A DNA stretch of 64,000 nucleotides from Methanospirillum lacunae (GTDB lineage: Archaea; Halobacteriota; Methanomicrobia; Methanomicrobiales; Methanospirillaceae), in assembly GCF_046195335.1 (NCBI RefSeq), contig NZ_CP176093.1. One strand, written 5' to 3'. Below, piece by piece: positions 16,835 to 25,798 of this stretch (position 1 is the first letter of the stretch; each line of letters opens with the position of its first letter). The position numbers and the translations under genes are program-made. The notes below the pieces were generated by a model. That model was given only the letters and a program-made list of their open reading frames with translations, did no database searches and was not told the DNA's origin.

Positions 16835-17728
16835 TTACTGTTTTTTCAGCATATGAGAACTACCCCTGCTCTTCCATGAAAATATTACCGATATAAGGTC
16901 ACCTTTTAATTTGAAAGAATCATTATTGCCCGGCTCTAATCCTTGGAAGTACTTTTCCATATACGAAAGATCTGATCGGTCCAAAACGCCTATCCGGGAA
17001 GCATAATCACGGACAATCTCATCTAAGCTCATATTCTCTTCAACCGATGATTCGCGAAAAACTGTAGCATCTGCAAAGATACCCATTTCATAAAGGATTT
17101 GATAAAGAACGTCAGCTTTTGGACCGGGTGAATACTTTTTATCATGATAATGAGGCCACAGGTCACGAATTGTCTGCTCCCAGGGAGTAACACCGGCAAA
17201 CCAGATCAAAAAAATTCTCCCATTACAAACCTTCTCCATCTTTAAGATTGCCTCTGAAATATCAGGCATGCCAAGCGAATAACATGCAATTACCGTATCA
17301 TAGGGTCCGGAGATCTCATCAGGAACTACATGTTCCCATCGTGATCTAACAATCTCAATATTTGTCACCCCAAATTCAGCTGCATTCTCAGCAAGTAATG
17401 CACTCATCCCATAGGCTGGTTCAATAGCTGTTACATGACAGCCCGACCGGGCAAGAGGGAGAGTAATCGCACCGGGCCCACTTCCGATATCAAGGACTTT
17501 TGAGGGCTGATATGGTAAGATAGCCGAGAGTATAGAATCATATCTGGTTTTATTCCTCTGGGTTTGTATCCAAAACTCCCTGGCTTTGTCTATTGAATTC
17601 CAAACGCTGGCACAATCACCGTTTCCCCGGGTGATAATGTTGTTGATCATCGTTTCTTTCCAAATCTCTGACCAGGAGATTGAATTCGTATCCAAAATAT
17701 TATAAAATGAAGCGTTACTAATTGCCAT
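16835..17728 (-). CDS. Class I SAM-dependent methyltransferase
   Basis: The 297-residue protein has motif I VLDIGSGPGAITLPLA (about residue 78-93), the motif II acid in AIEPA and a post-motif region YDTVIACYSLGMPD, so it binds S-adenosylmethionine in a Rossmann-type fold. The acceptor is unknown. The ATG at 17728 is preferred to an upstream TTG at 17737. It is divergent from the nickel/peptide transporter with only about 50 bases between starts, so the two may share control. Its place between two metal-type transporters suggests a role in making or modifying a metal-binding small molecule, which is an inference from context only. Confidence 0.8.
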   Translation of the reverse strand: MAISNASFYNILDTNSISWSEIWKETMINNIITRGNGDCASVWNSIDKAREFWIQTQRNKTRYDSILSAILPYQPSKVLDIGSGPGAITLPLARSGCHVTAIEPAYGMSALLAENAAEFGVTNIEIVRSRWEHVVPDEISGPYDTVIACYSLGMPDISEAILKMEKVCNGRIFLIWFAGVTPWEQTIRDLWPHYHDKKYSPGPKADVLYQILYEMGIFADATVFRESSVEENMSLDEIVRDYASRIGVLDRSDLSYMEKYFQGLEPGNNDSFKLKGDLISVIFSWKSRGSSHMLKKQ

Positions 17729-17777
17729 AAACCACAATAAAATAATATCATTTTTTAATTATTAACACATAGTATTC

Positions 17778-19364
17778 ATGATGAAGAGACACGTTCGTCT
17801 TATGACAGTGAAAGCAGGAATGATTTTATTCCTATTACTCACGATGACGACATGCTGCATGGCAGCGGAAGAGAAGACATTACGGATTGCTACATTAAAT
17901 GAGATTAAATCACCCTCATTTCTGGGAGATTATTCAACCGGACTTTTTAACCATATCTCAAACCCCCCTCTTATGCAGATGGACAGTAGTGGAAAAATTA
18001 TAGGTCTTCTTGCTGATTCATTTGATGTATCATCTGATAATACAAAATGGACTTTTAATTTGAAACCTAACCAGTATTGGAGTGACGGAAAACCAGTAAC
18101 CGGAGAGGACGTAGCATTTTCGATAAATATGTATGGTAAGAGTATTCCTAGTGCCGGCTGGATCGGAGAAACACTAAAAGATACTCAGGTAGACGGAAAC
18201 AAAGTCACGTTTACGTTCAACAAACCCTACACAAACCTGGATAGAGAGTTTACATCATACTCCATAATGCCAAAGCACATCTGGGAATCAATCGACAATC
18301 CTGTAAATTTTACTAGTAACGGCCCATATGTCGGATGCGGTCCATTTTACGTGGACAAAATTGACCTCAACGCAGGGAAACTCATTTTCAAAAAGAATCC
18401 CAGTTGGAAAGGAAATGCTCCATATTACGACCAGGTAGAGATCAGCTGGTTTAAGAATGCTGACGCTGCAGCAAAAGCCCTTGAATCAGGAGCAATGGAT
18501 ACCTACTGGAAATATGCAGATGCCTACCCATATTCGGCTGTTGACTCACTTAAGGCCACAGGGAAATTTGATATCCTTGAAACTCCGACCAGCGGAATGA
18601 CATTCCTTGGATTTAACCTGAAAAATGAACCACTGAGTGATGTAAACTTCAGAAAAGCTATTGCTGAATCCATAAACTATCCTGAATTTGTCCAGGTGTC
18701 CACTCTTGGACATGGCAGCATTCCAAACAGCGGGTTTGTTCCTCCGGCAATGGATGGATATGTCGACACACAGGCCATGCAGTACAATCCAGAGGATGCA
18801 AAAAAGATTCTTCAGGAAGCAGGATACAAGGATTCAGATGGAAATGGTATCATAGAAGGCCCTGATGGAAAGGATACCGTCCTGGAACTTTTAATCAGGA
18901 ATAGTTTCTCTCGTGAAGCAGAACTGCTCAAAGAATACCTTAATGCAGTAGGAATCGGTACAGACATAAAATCTGTTGAAGACAACACCTGGTTTGATCT
19001 TAAGGATAATTACAAGTATGATATCACGCTGACCCGGACAACTCCCTGGGGTATGCTTATGCATGCCGGATGGGCGACCGGGTATTTTGACAGCAGAAGA
19101 ACCGGACAGGGCGTTCTCCATACTGTAGATGACAAGAAATTCCTTGATCTCTGTGATAACATCCTCGCCACCACAGATAAATCAAAATTAAAAGAGTACG
19201 CAAAGGAAGTTCAGAACTATTATGCAGAAAACCTGCCAGGCATCCCCTTGTACTGGAAAAATGACGTAACTCCGTATAACAAAGACATTACCGGATGGTA
19301 TTCCAGCCCGCTATACGGAATAATGAATGAATTCACGTTTACCGGTGTTAAACCGGTTGCCTGA
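17778..19364 (+). CDS. Nickel/peptide ABC transporter substrate-binding protein
   Basis: The 528-residue protein belongs to the SBP_bac_5 family (DppA/OppA/NikA). A signal peptide covers about the first 30 residues (MILFLLLTMTTCCMA). The mature part shows KWTFNLKPNQYWSDGKPVTGEDVAFSI, the family signature region, and FRKAIAESINYPEF. It binds a ligand outside the cell and delivers it to the permeases encoded downstream. Nickel is the favoured ligand because methanogens need nickel for F430 and hydrogenases, and because of the adjacent metal-type importer, but peptides cannot be excluded. Confidence 0.87.
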   Translation: MMKRHVRLMTVKAGMILFLLLTMTTCCMAAEEKTLRIATLNEIKSPSFLGDYSTGLFNHISNPPLMQMDSSGKIIGLLADSFDVSSDNTKWTFNLKPNQYWSDGKPVTGEDVAFSINMYGKSIPSAGWIGETLKDTQVDGNKVTFTFNKPYTNLDREFTSYSIMPKHIWESIDNPVNFTSNGPYVGCGPFYVDKIDLNAGKLIFKKNPSWKGNAPYYDQVEISWFKNADAAAKALESGAMDTYWKYADAYPYSAVDSLKATGKFDILETPTSGMTFLGFNLKNEPLSDVNFRKAIAESINYPEFVQVSTLGHGSIPNSGFVPPAMDGYVDTQAMQYNPEDAKKILQEAGYKDSDGNGIIEGPDGKDTVLELLIRNSFSREAELLKEYLNAVGIGTDIKSVEDNTWFDLKDNYKYDITLTRTTPWGMLMHAGWATGYFDSRRTGQGVLHTVDDKKFLDLCDNILATTDKSKLKEYAKEVQNYYAENLPGIPLYWKNDVTPYNKDITGWYSSPLYGIMNEFTFTGVKPVA

Positions 19365-19373
19365 AGACCTACC

Positions 19374-19381
19374 TTTTTTTT
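19374..19381 (+). terminator. T run between binding protein and permease genes
   Basis: Eight consecutive T lie directly before the ATG of the first permease. In archaea such a run can cause partial termination, which would give more binding protein than permease, as is usual for these operons. Confidence 0.35.
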
Positions 19382-20353
19382 ATGTCTGACCATTCTGCTT
19401 TGTATATTCTTATTGTACGAAAAAGCATACGATATCTTCTCTCCCTTGTCCTGGTTGTGTGTATTGTCTTTTTTATCCCAAGGTGTATGCCCGGAGACCC
19501 GGTCCGCAATCTTGTTGGCGATGACGTCTGGCTTTCTGCTGAAACAATTGAAAAAATCCGCAGCGATATGGGACTAAATCTTTCATTATCAGAGCAATTT
19601 GTCAGATATATTCAAAATCTCGGAACATTCAATCTTGGATTCTCGTACCAGTTGCATGCACCAGTCATAGATCTTCTCGCTGCCAGAATTCCATGGACAG
19701 TGCTCCTTATCGGAACTGCTGCCATCGCCGGAGCGATCACAGGTATTCTCATCGGTGCAGTTGTCGGATGGAACCAGGATACATGGTGGGCGAAGATTAT
19801 CACTGCTATATCATTCTTAATCTCTTCAGTTCCGCCTTACCTGCTCGCATTATTATTTCTGGCAGTATTTTCCTTTCAATTTAAGTTATTTCCGTTCAAA
19901 GGACTCTATGATACTCCTGATCCTCTGAGTATTATATACCATCTTACTCTTCCCATCACGGTCCTGACCCTTTTTTATGGTTCCAGAAATCTCGTTATCA
20001 TGCGGGGATCAGTATTGAGTGAGAAGGATCTTCTCTATCCGCAATGTGCACGTTCGTTTGGTATCCCCTCATCAGGAATACTCTGGAGACAGGTTACAAA
20101 GAATGCGATAATTCCGGTGATAACATTGATCGGTCTCGATTTTGGATTTCTCTTTTCCGGAGCATTGTTCATTGAGATCGTCTTCTCACTACAGGGGATG
20201 GGAAGTCTCATCTATGATGCAATTTTACTCAGGGACATTCCAGTATTAACAGGTTCATTTCTCATTATCTCAATTCTGGTAATTATTGCAAATTTTTCTG
20301 TAGACATTCTTACCGCAATCATAGATCCACGGGTCAGGATAATTGGATCATGA
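19382..20353 (+). CDS. Nickel/peptide ABC transporter permease, DppB/NikB type
   Basis: The 323-residue membrane protein has six hydrophobic segments. The N-terminal phrase FFIPRCMPGDPVRNLVG is the family's hallmark after the first segment, and the EAA-type ATPase-docking loop is seen in ARSFGIPSSGILWRQVTKNAIIPVI. It ends overlapping the next permease by four bases (ATGA). It forms the heterodimeric channel with the product of 20350-21189. Confidence 0.9.
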   Translation: MSDHSALYILIVRKSIRYLLSLVLVVCIVFFIPRCMPGDPVRNLVGDDVWLSAETIEKIRSDMGLNLSLSEQFVRYIQNLGTFNLGFSYQLHAPVIDLLAARIPWTVLLIGTAAIAGAITGILIGAVVGWNQDTWWAKIITAISFLISSVPPYLLALLFLAVFSFQFKLFPFKGLYDTPDPLSIIYHLTLPITVLTLFYGSRNLVIMRGSVLSEKDLLYPQCARSFGIPSSGILWRQVTKNAIIPVITLIGLDFGFLFSGALFIEIVFSLQGMGSLIYDAILLRDIPVLTGSFLIISILVIIANFSVDILTAIIDPRVRIIGS

Positions 20354-21189
20354 AATTTTCAATTTATCAGGGATATGAAAAATATCTGCAGCCCGGTGTT
20401 ATATGGGCTGTAATTATCCTCGGATTATTCCTACTCTGTGCAATTTTTCCTGCTGCTATTTCAGGAAATGAAAATTCCAAACGGTATAAACCATTTCTTT
20501 ACCCAACATCAGATCATATCCTTGGAACTGATGATGTCGGACACGATATCTTCTCGGTTGTTGTTTATTCAGCCAGAGTCTCTCTGATAATCGCATTTTC
20601 AGCAGGATTTATTTCAGTGATGATAGGACTAGTCATCGGACTTGCTGCAGGCTATTTTTCAGGAATCATTGATGATCTGCTGATGGGTCTGACCGATCTC
20701 GTGCTCATCGTTCCAAAAATTCCGGTAATCATTCTTATCGCCGCAATAACAAGACCAAGCATTCTGCTCCTCATTCTTGTTCTCGGTTTTTTATCCTGGG
20801 AAACCACAGCACGAATGGTGAGATCCCGTGTCATGCAGGTGACCGGTTCAGGATTTATTCTTTCATCAAAAACGTTTGGGTTTTCTCCCGGATGGATCAT
20901 GACACGGGATATTGTTCCTGTACTCTACCCGGTAATTCTCCCAAAATTAATGATTGTTGTTGCCGGGGCATTAATTTCTGAAGCATCCCTGTCATTTCTC
21001 GGATTATCAGATCCCACTATGAATAGCTGGGGAAAAATGATTGCTGATGCATTCTCTCATGGAGGATTTATCAGAAATATGTGGTGGTGGTATGGACCTC
21101 CGGCGATTTGCATTATTCTGATGATACTCGCATGTGTCAGAATCGGATCGATATGGGAGACAAAACAGACTGAGAGGGCCTTTGATTGA
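20350..21189 (+). CDS. Nickel/peptide ABC transporter permease, DppC/NikC type
   Basis: The 279-residue membrane protein carries the DppC-type motif HILGTDDVGHDIFSVVVYSARVSL after its first membrane segment and the docking loop around SKTFGFSPGWIMTRDIVPVLYPVILPK. LSFLGLSDPTMNSWGKMI near the C terminus is also typical. It is the second channel subunit. Its stop overlaps the TTG start of the next ATPase gene. Confidence 0.9.
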   Translation: MKFSIYQGYEKYLQPGVIWAVIILGLFLLCAIFPAAISGNENSKRYKPFLYPTSDHILGTDDVGHDIFSVVVYSARVSLIIAFSAGFISVMIGLVIGLAAGYFSGIIDDLLMGLTDLVLIVPKIPVIILIAAITRPSILLLILVLGFLSWETTARMVRSRVMQVTGSGFILSSKTFGFSPGWIMTRDIVPVLYPVILPKLMIVVAGALISEASLSFLGLSDPTMNSWGKMIADAFSHGGFIRNMWWWYGPPAICIILMILACVRIGSIWETKQTERAFD

Positions 21190-22115
21190 AGAACAAAAAA
21201 ATTCTGCAGGTTGAGAAATTATCAGTCTGGTTCAGGTCCGGGGAATGTGAAGTCTGTGCAGTATCAGATTTTTCTTTAACTCTTGCAGAGGGAGAGACAG
21301 TTGCAATAATTGGTGAATCAGGATGTGGAAAGTCGGTTGCAGCACACGCAATTATGAGAATTCTTCCATCTTCTTCCAGGATAGACGGTAACATTTTCAT
21401 CAATGATATTTGTATTACACAATTAACAGAAGAAGAGATGGAGAGGATTCGCGGAGATCATATTGCAATTCTCTTTCAGAGTCCTGACAGATCACTCAAC
21501 CCCCTTTACATGATCAAAAGACAGGTTGCTGAACCTTTGAAAATTCATAACAAACCTGCAGACAAGCAAACGATTGAGACAATTCTGCGTCAGGCAGGGT
21601 GTAATCATTCTGATATTATCAGCAAGTATCCATGCCAGTGTTCAGGGGGAATGAATCAGCGGGCTCTTCTTGCGATTGTATCAGGTTTGAACTCCGGGAT
21701 AGTTATTATGGATGAACCAACGAAAGGGCTTGATTATGACAGAGTAAAAGATGTTCAGCAGTCCCTTGAAGAAATTAAATCAGATATGAGAGGAATTATT
21801 CTTATCTCTCATGATATTTCTTTTGTCAGAAGCCTCTCAACAAGAATAATGGTGATGTATGCTGGAGAAGTGATTGAATCTGGCTTGACATCAGATATCC
21901 TTACTCAGCCCATGCACCCGTATACTCGATCCCTTCTCATGAGTCTTCCAGAACATGGGTTTGTTCCGATTCCCGGTATGGCACCGGCACTTTCAGAAAT
22001 CCCAGCCGGATGCAGATTTTCTCCACGATGCACCATGAGTGATGAACCCTGTAATCATTTCCATCCTGACCTTGTCAGATACAAAGAGAGAGAGGTCAGA
22101 TGCCACCGGTATTGA
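21186..22115 (+). CDS. Nickel/peptide ABC transporter ATPase, DppD/NikD type
   Basis: The 309-residue ATPase has Walker A GESGCGKSV, Q-loop LFQSPDRSLNPL, signature CSGGMNQR, Walker B IVIMDEPTKGLD and switch SHDISF. The C-terminal extension CRFSPRCTMSDEPC has the cysteine pattern seen in the oligopeptide_HPY domain of DppD/OppD proteins. The start is a TTG that overlaps the previous stop, which is supported by MKNKKILQVEKLSVWF following at once. It overlaps the next gene by 16 bases. Confidence 0.9.
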   Translation: MKNKKILQVEKLSVWFRSGECEVCAVSDFSLTLAEGETVAIIGESGCGKSVAAHAIMRILPSSSRIDGNIFINDICITQLTEEEMERIRGDHIAILFQSPDRSLNPLYMIKRQVAEPLKIHNKPADKQTIETILRQAGCNHSDIISKYPCQCSGGMNQRALLAIVSGLNSGIVIMDEPTKGLDYDRVKDVQQSLEEIKSDMRGIILISHDISFVRSLSTRIMVMYAGEVIESGLTSDILTQPMHPYTRSLLMSLPEHGFVPIPGMAPALSEIPAGCRFSPRCTMSDEPCNHFHPDLVRYKEREVRCHRY

Positions 22116-22834
22116 TTGAGACAAATCATGTGCATAAAACATACCGTCAAAGCCTGCTTGGAAGATCGCAGGCTATTTTATCTCATTGTTGTATTCAGAT
22201 CTATGAAGGAGAATCTGTTGGTCTGATGGGACCATCAGGTTCTGGAAAAACTACACTCGGTAAAATTCTTGCGGGAATCGAACGCCCGGATAAAGGAGAT
22301 GTGAGTTTCCGGGGAAACAATATTCACTCAGCAAACCAGGAGATTTGGTCTGATTACCGGAGATCGGTTCAGATGCTCTTTCAGGATCCTCAAGGAACAT
22401 TTCACCCATTCAGAACGATAGGTCAATCAATTGAATGTGTTGCCGATCTCCTTGGCTACTCTTCTTCTGATTACAACAACTGCATCACGTCACTCTGTGA
22501 AAAAGTTGGCATTCATCCTGAAGTTCTCTCCCGGTATCCTGATCAGATATCTGGAGGACAAGCACAACGACTGGCTCTCGCAAGAATTCTTCTTTCAAGG
22601 CCCAGGCTAATAATTCTTGATGAACCAACTTCAGGACTCGATATTTCGGTGCAGGCACAGATTCTTCATCTTCTCAGAGAGTTTCAGAATCGTGAAAAGA
22701 TAGCATATCTCCTGATATCTCATGATCCGGCGGTTGTCGGGTTTTTATCAAACCGTCAGTATCTCATTCGAAATGGAATAGTATCTGAAATCTCTCTGAA
22801 TACCCCTGAAGTAAGAAATACGACTATAAATTAG
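22100..22834 (+). CDS. Nickel/peptide ABC transporter ATPase, DppF/NikE type
   Basis: The 244-residue second ATPase has Walker A GPSGSGKTT, Q-loop LFQDPQGTFHPF, signature ISGGQAQR, Walker B IILDEPTSGLD and switch ISHDPAV. It lacks the long C-terminal extension found in many DppF proteins, which is more like NikE. It closes the five-gene operon that begins at 17778. Confidence 0.9.
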   Translation: MPPVLIETNHVHKTYRQSLLGRSQAILSHCCIQIYEGESVGLMGPSGSGKTTLGKILAGIERPDKGDVSFRGNNIHSANQEIWSDYRRSVQMLFQDPQGTFHPFRTIGQSIECVADLLGYSSSDYNNCITSLCEKVGIHPEVLSRYPDQISGGQAQRLALARILLSRPRLIILDEPTSGLDISVQAQILHLLREFQNREKIAYLLISHDPAVVGFLSNRQYLIRNGIVSEISLNTPEVRNTTIN

Positions 22835-22837
22835 ACC

Positions 22838-22843
22838 TTTTTT
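22838..22843 (+). terminator. T-run terminator of the nickel/peptide operon
   Basis: A run of six T begins five bases after the stop of the last ATPase gene, followed by A+T-rich sequence without genes. Confidence 0.4.
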
Positions 22844-23508
22844 AATAATATCGCCATTTTAAACCGGATTAAAAACATCATCATATTCAAACGAGGTTTC
22901 ATAATCTTGCATCAATCCGACTAATTGTATGTATCAGATAGGAGAGGTGATAAAGAGCCCTTATAAAATCGAAATTCATGGCTATCTTTTGAAATAAAGG
23001 ATAATATAAGCATATCAATGATTGGATTTCAGATCCCCTAACTGAATTTACAAATTGGGCCTTATTTAAAAAAATAAGGCCATATTAGGAAAATTGGTTT
23101 TTCAAACTCATATGATATTCATCAACCAGGATCATGTAATTAAAAGATACATCCAGTATTTTTTTATAATGAACTCGCATATTATAAAAAACAAAAGATA
23201 TGCTCAGCAAATAAAAATTCCATCAGTAATATCAACAATAATATGATAGCGAATGTTTAAAGAATTATTATTACCTCACAGCCAATAACCGGAAAACGAG
23301 TCCCGATATTACCCTAATCAAGTAATAAAATCCGCCAATACGAAATAAATCACATTTGTTACTTAGTTTTTAGGAATTTATCCCAAAACGAAATTTGAAC
23401 TTTAGTTAACATAGAAATTTCAGCCTTTTTTAGATTTTTTCGGATAAAAAAATAGAGCAAACTGACAATTATTAACCAATTAAATATCCAAAAATATTAG
23501 GTGACATT
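22844..23508. other. Long A+T-rich intergenic region
   Basis: No gene is seen in 665 bases. The composition is strongly A+T rich with many T and A runs. It holds one clear hairpin (separate entry) and must include the promoter of the secreted protein gene at 23509. No riboswitch class was recognised. Confidence 0.5.
23058..23081. repeat. Perfect ten-base-pair inverted repeat
   Basis: GGCCTTATTT (23058-23067) and AAATAAGGCC (23072-23081) are exact reverse complements with loop AAAA. It lies 225 bases after one operon and 430 bases before the next gene. It could be a terminator stem of a small RNA or an operator; nothing else fixes its role. Confidence 0.6.
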
Positions 23509-24177
23509 ATGCATTTAAAAATAAACCTGCCACTTATCTCCTTGTGCCTATTCATGTTGATTATGGTTTTTTCAGGAGTTCAAGTAACCGCTGATGAACC
23601 CGGACTTGTTATTGTTGAGAAAAACAAAGACACATCAGAGATCCTTTCAAAAACCGAGTACTCATTTGCTGATATCAATACTTCAATGACATCTATTGGT
23701 GCACCCGGGGGAATACTATTGAGCTTCCAGGGGCCAACATTTGATCCCTCGAACCTCTGGGATCCTGAAGCATCATTAAACATTGATAACCTAAAAACAA
23801 AAGTTATTGGTGTCCCGGTAAAGGAGATTCTCGATAAAGCAAACTATTCAGGCAAAATCATTAATGTTACCTTTGTAGCTGAAGATGGCTTTCAAAAAAC
23901 ATTGCCGTCAGAAAATATAATCAATCCTCCCAAAGATCAAGGTTTACCAATTTTAGCATACTGGTATGCAGATCAAGGACTCCTCCCTGAGGACAACGGA
24001 TACCGACTTTACTTTACCGCCCCTGACGGTTTATACGGAAATACAGATATGAAGAATACACTTCCTGAATCATATCAGCATTACTTCTACAATTCTGCAG
24101 ATAAAATCCTATATCCATCAGCAAAAGGAATGTCAGTAGCAAAGATTGCTGAGATAGATCTCCAGATGGACAAATAA
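23509..24177 (+). CDS. Secreted protein with sulfite-oxidase-like (molybdopterin-binding-like) fold
   Basis: The 222-residue protein has a signal peptide (LISLCLFMLIMVFSGVQVTA). The mature part resembles the 288-residue protein at 25795 and the middle of the 703-residue protein at 28185: QGPTFDPSNLWDPEASLN, then a K-EILDKA helix, AEDGFQKTL, GYRLYFTAPDGLYGNTDM and LYPSAKGMSVAKIAEIDL. The shared fold recalls the SUOX middle domain, but the cofactor-ligating cysteine region is not evident. It lies convergent to the tungstate transporter operon. A function in binding or sensing outside the cell is inferred. Confidence 0.6.
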   Translation: MHLKINLPLISLCLFMLIMVFSGVQVTADEPGLVIVEKNKDTSEILSKTEYSFADINTSMTSIGAPGGILLSFQGPTFDPSNLWDPEASLNIDNLKTKVIGVPVKEILDKANYSGKIINVTFVAEDGFQKTLPSENIINPPKDQGLPILAYWYADQGLLPEDNGYRLYFTAPDGLYGNTDMKNTLPESYQHYFYNSADKILYPSAKGMSVAKIAEIDLQMDK

Positions 24178-24248
24178 ACAATTTATTCAAAACATCATGA
24201 GAAATCTGAAACTCTTATTTTTTGAAAAAAGATTAAGAGGTATTTTTT

Positions 24249-25265
24249 TTACAAGGGATCTGGCATTCCAGTAATATTTGAATTCTCCCCGGTCAGTTCG
24301 TTAATGAAAGCGGCTGCTTCCTGAGGATGAGCTGCATTAGCAGGGATACATGCTGCGTACACAAGAGGAGATCCAATTCTGGTAAGATTAACAGATGAGA
24401 AACGTTGAAAGTTGAGATCAACAACGGCAGTTTTGTAAAAATCCGAGAATTCAGGATTTCCAAGATTTAACTCATCATTAAGTCTGATATATGGCAGATC
24501 TGCTCCTTCTGCGACACATCTGTATTCAAATGCATAATCTACTCCTCCTGTTTTTAGCAATGACAGAAGGAAGATACTTCCATCTCTGATCGACACTTTC
24601 TGACCAGAGGGTTTCATTACATCAGGTAGGATCACCCATGTTGAATTCTCTTTTCTCTCAACTGGAATTTCAGGAGTAAAATGACCTGTAAATACCTGAT
24701 CAAGGATATTGGTAGAGCCATAATACCGATCAGCTAGAGCCAGTACCATAATGGAGCGATAACCTGCTGCATCAAGAACGGGATTTGCCACACCTATTCG
24801 TACATCTGGCTTTTTGAGAATTTCATACCAGTTTTGACGGTTTATCTCACCTGCATACCTGCTTTGATTTGTGAATGCAAGTACCATCTCAGTCCTGCCA
24901 AACGGAATATCCATATCAGTCCAGTTTTTTCCTGTTCCTGGCATTGTCTGGTACATTAAAAGTGGTATAAGCGACTCGTCTGCAACCAGAACTACGTCAA
25001 ATGATCGGCTCAGATCAGTAACCTGCCTGATGGCCTGAATACTTCCATGACCTTCTATCAGGATATCACATTGCGGGTACTTTTGTTCAAATCTTTTTTC
25101 TATCTCTTCCAAAGGAAGAAGAAGACTTCCGGCAGCAACTACTCTGACAGGATATTTCTTTTCTTTTTGTTCGAAACATCCAGATGCGAAGACCAGCATC
25201 AAAATGAGAATGATGATAAAAATCAGGATGTATCCTACTGATGGAGTTCTACCCGTGAAACCCAT
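24249..25265 (-). CDS. wtpA: Tungstate/molybdate ABC transporter substrate-binding lipoprotein
   Basis: The 338-residue protein has an N-terminal membrane segment ending in a lipobox (LVFASGC, Cys about 30). The mature part matches the WtpA/ModA-like family: VVAAGSLLLPLEEIEKRFEQKYP, EGHGSIQAIRQVTDL, and VDYAFEYRCVAEGADLPYIRLNDELNLG, the last being close to the WtpA oxyanion-binding region. It binds tungstate or molybdate for formylmethanofuran and formate dehydrogenases. It overlaps the upstream lipoprotein gene by 31 bases and is last in the wtp operon. Confidence 0.9.
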   Translation of the reverse strand: MGFTGRTPSVGYILIFIIILILMLVFASGCFEQKEKKYPVRVVAAGSLLLPLEEIEKRFEQKYPQCDILIEGHGSIQAIRQVTDLSRSFDVVLVADESLIPLLMYQTMPGTGKNWTDMDIPFGRTEMVLAFTNQSRYAGEINRQNWYEILKKPDVRIGVANPVLDAAGYRSIMVLALADRYYGSTNILDQVFTGHFTPEIPVERKENSTWVILPDVMKPSGQKVSIRDGSIFLLSLLKTGGVDYAFEYRCVAEGADLPYIRLNDELNLGNPEFSDFYKTAVVDLNFQRFSSVNLTRIGSPLVYAACIPANAAHPQEAAAFINELTGENSNITGMPDPL

Positions 25266-25798
25266 TTAACCCATCCACTTCCTTCAGTTATTACTCCTGC
25301 ATGGTCAGTCAGAAGAGCAAACCGGACAGGACCGCCATCATCTTGACTGAGAGATTTCCCATCCTGCTCATACATCAATACAGGGGTGATCTTCTGATTA
25401 TGAATTTCGCTCAGATTTTCATCAAAGGTAATATATCCATCTCCTGATACCTGGCCGGACTCAAGCACCCAAAGATATTCATCAGATCCATATAGGTACA
25501 CCCGACTGTTTTCATTTGATTTACCCATTGTTTGTACTATGTTTGATAAAGGAACGCCGGTTCCAACGAATGGACCGTATTTTATCCCGGTTGTGGATAC
25601 CAGATAGCCATTACCAGTATAAACGGGCATTTTTTTAAGATCTGCAAGCGAAAGATGACTTTCCTTTCCATCACATGAAAGAGTGAGATTCCAGCCTTTA
25701 AATTGTGTATCTCCATCACCTTGTTGTGTCATGCATCCTGAGAAGAGTACCATGACCATAATCATCAGGAGCATGAATAATGAAGTGATTAATTTCAT
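25235..25798 (-). CDS. Lipoprotein with sulfite-oxidase-like fold
   Basis: The 187-residue protein starts at the ATG at 25798, which overlaps the previous stop as ATGA; an upstream in-frame start at 25819 is less likely. The lipobox is VLFSGC near residue 21. The mature domain shows LSLADLKKMPVYTGNG, a KYGPFVGTGVPLSNIVQTMG stretch and a long GYITFDEN...PVLMYEQDGKSL...GGPVRFALL end, as in small extracytoplasmic molybdopterin-oxidoreductase-like domains. The operon position between the transporter ATPase and WtpA suggests a link to tungstate or molybdate handling. Confidence 0.65.
   Translation of the reverse strand: MKLITSLFMLLMIMVMVLFSGCMTQQGDGDTQFKGWNLTLSCDGKESHLSLADLKKMPVYTGNGYLVSTTGIKYGPFVGTGVPLSNIVQTMGKSNENSRVYLYGSDEYLWVLESGQVSGDGYITFDENLSEIHNQKITPVLMYEQDGKSLSQDDGGPVRFALLTDHAGVITEGSGWVKWVSRVELHQ

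Noticed and set aside
22844..23508. Cobalamin or other known riboswitch before the secreted protein gene
   Set aside because: No conserved riboswitch core was recognised; only a simple hairpin is present.
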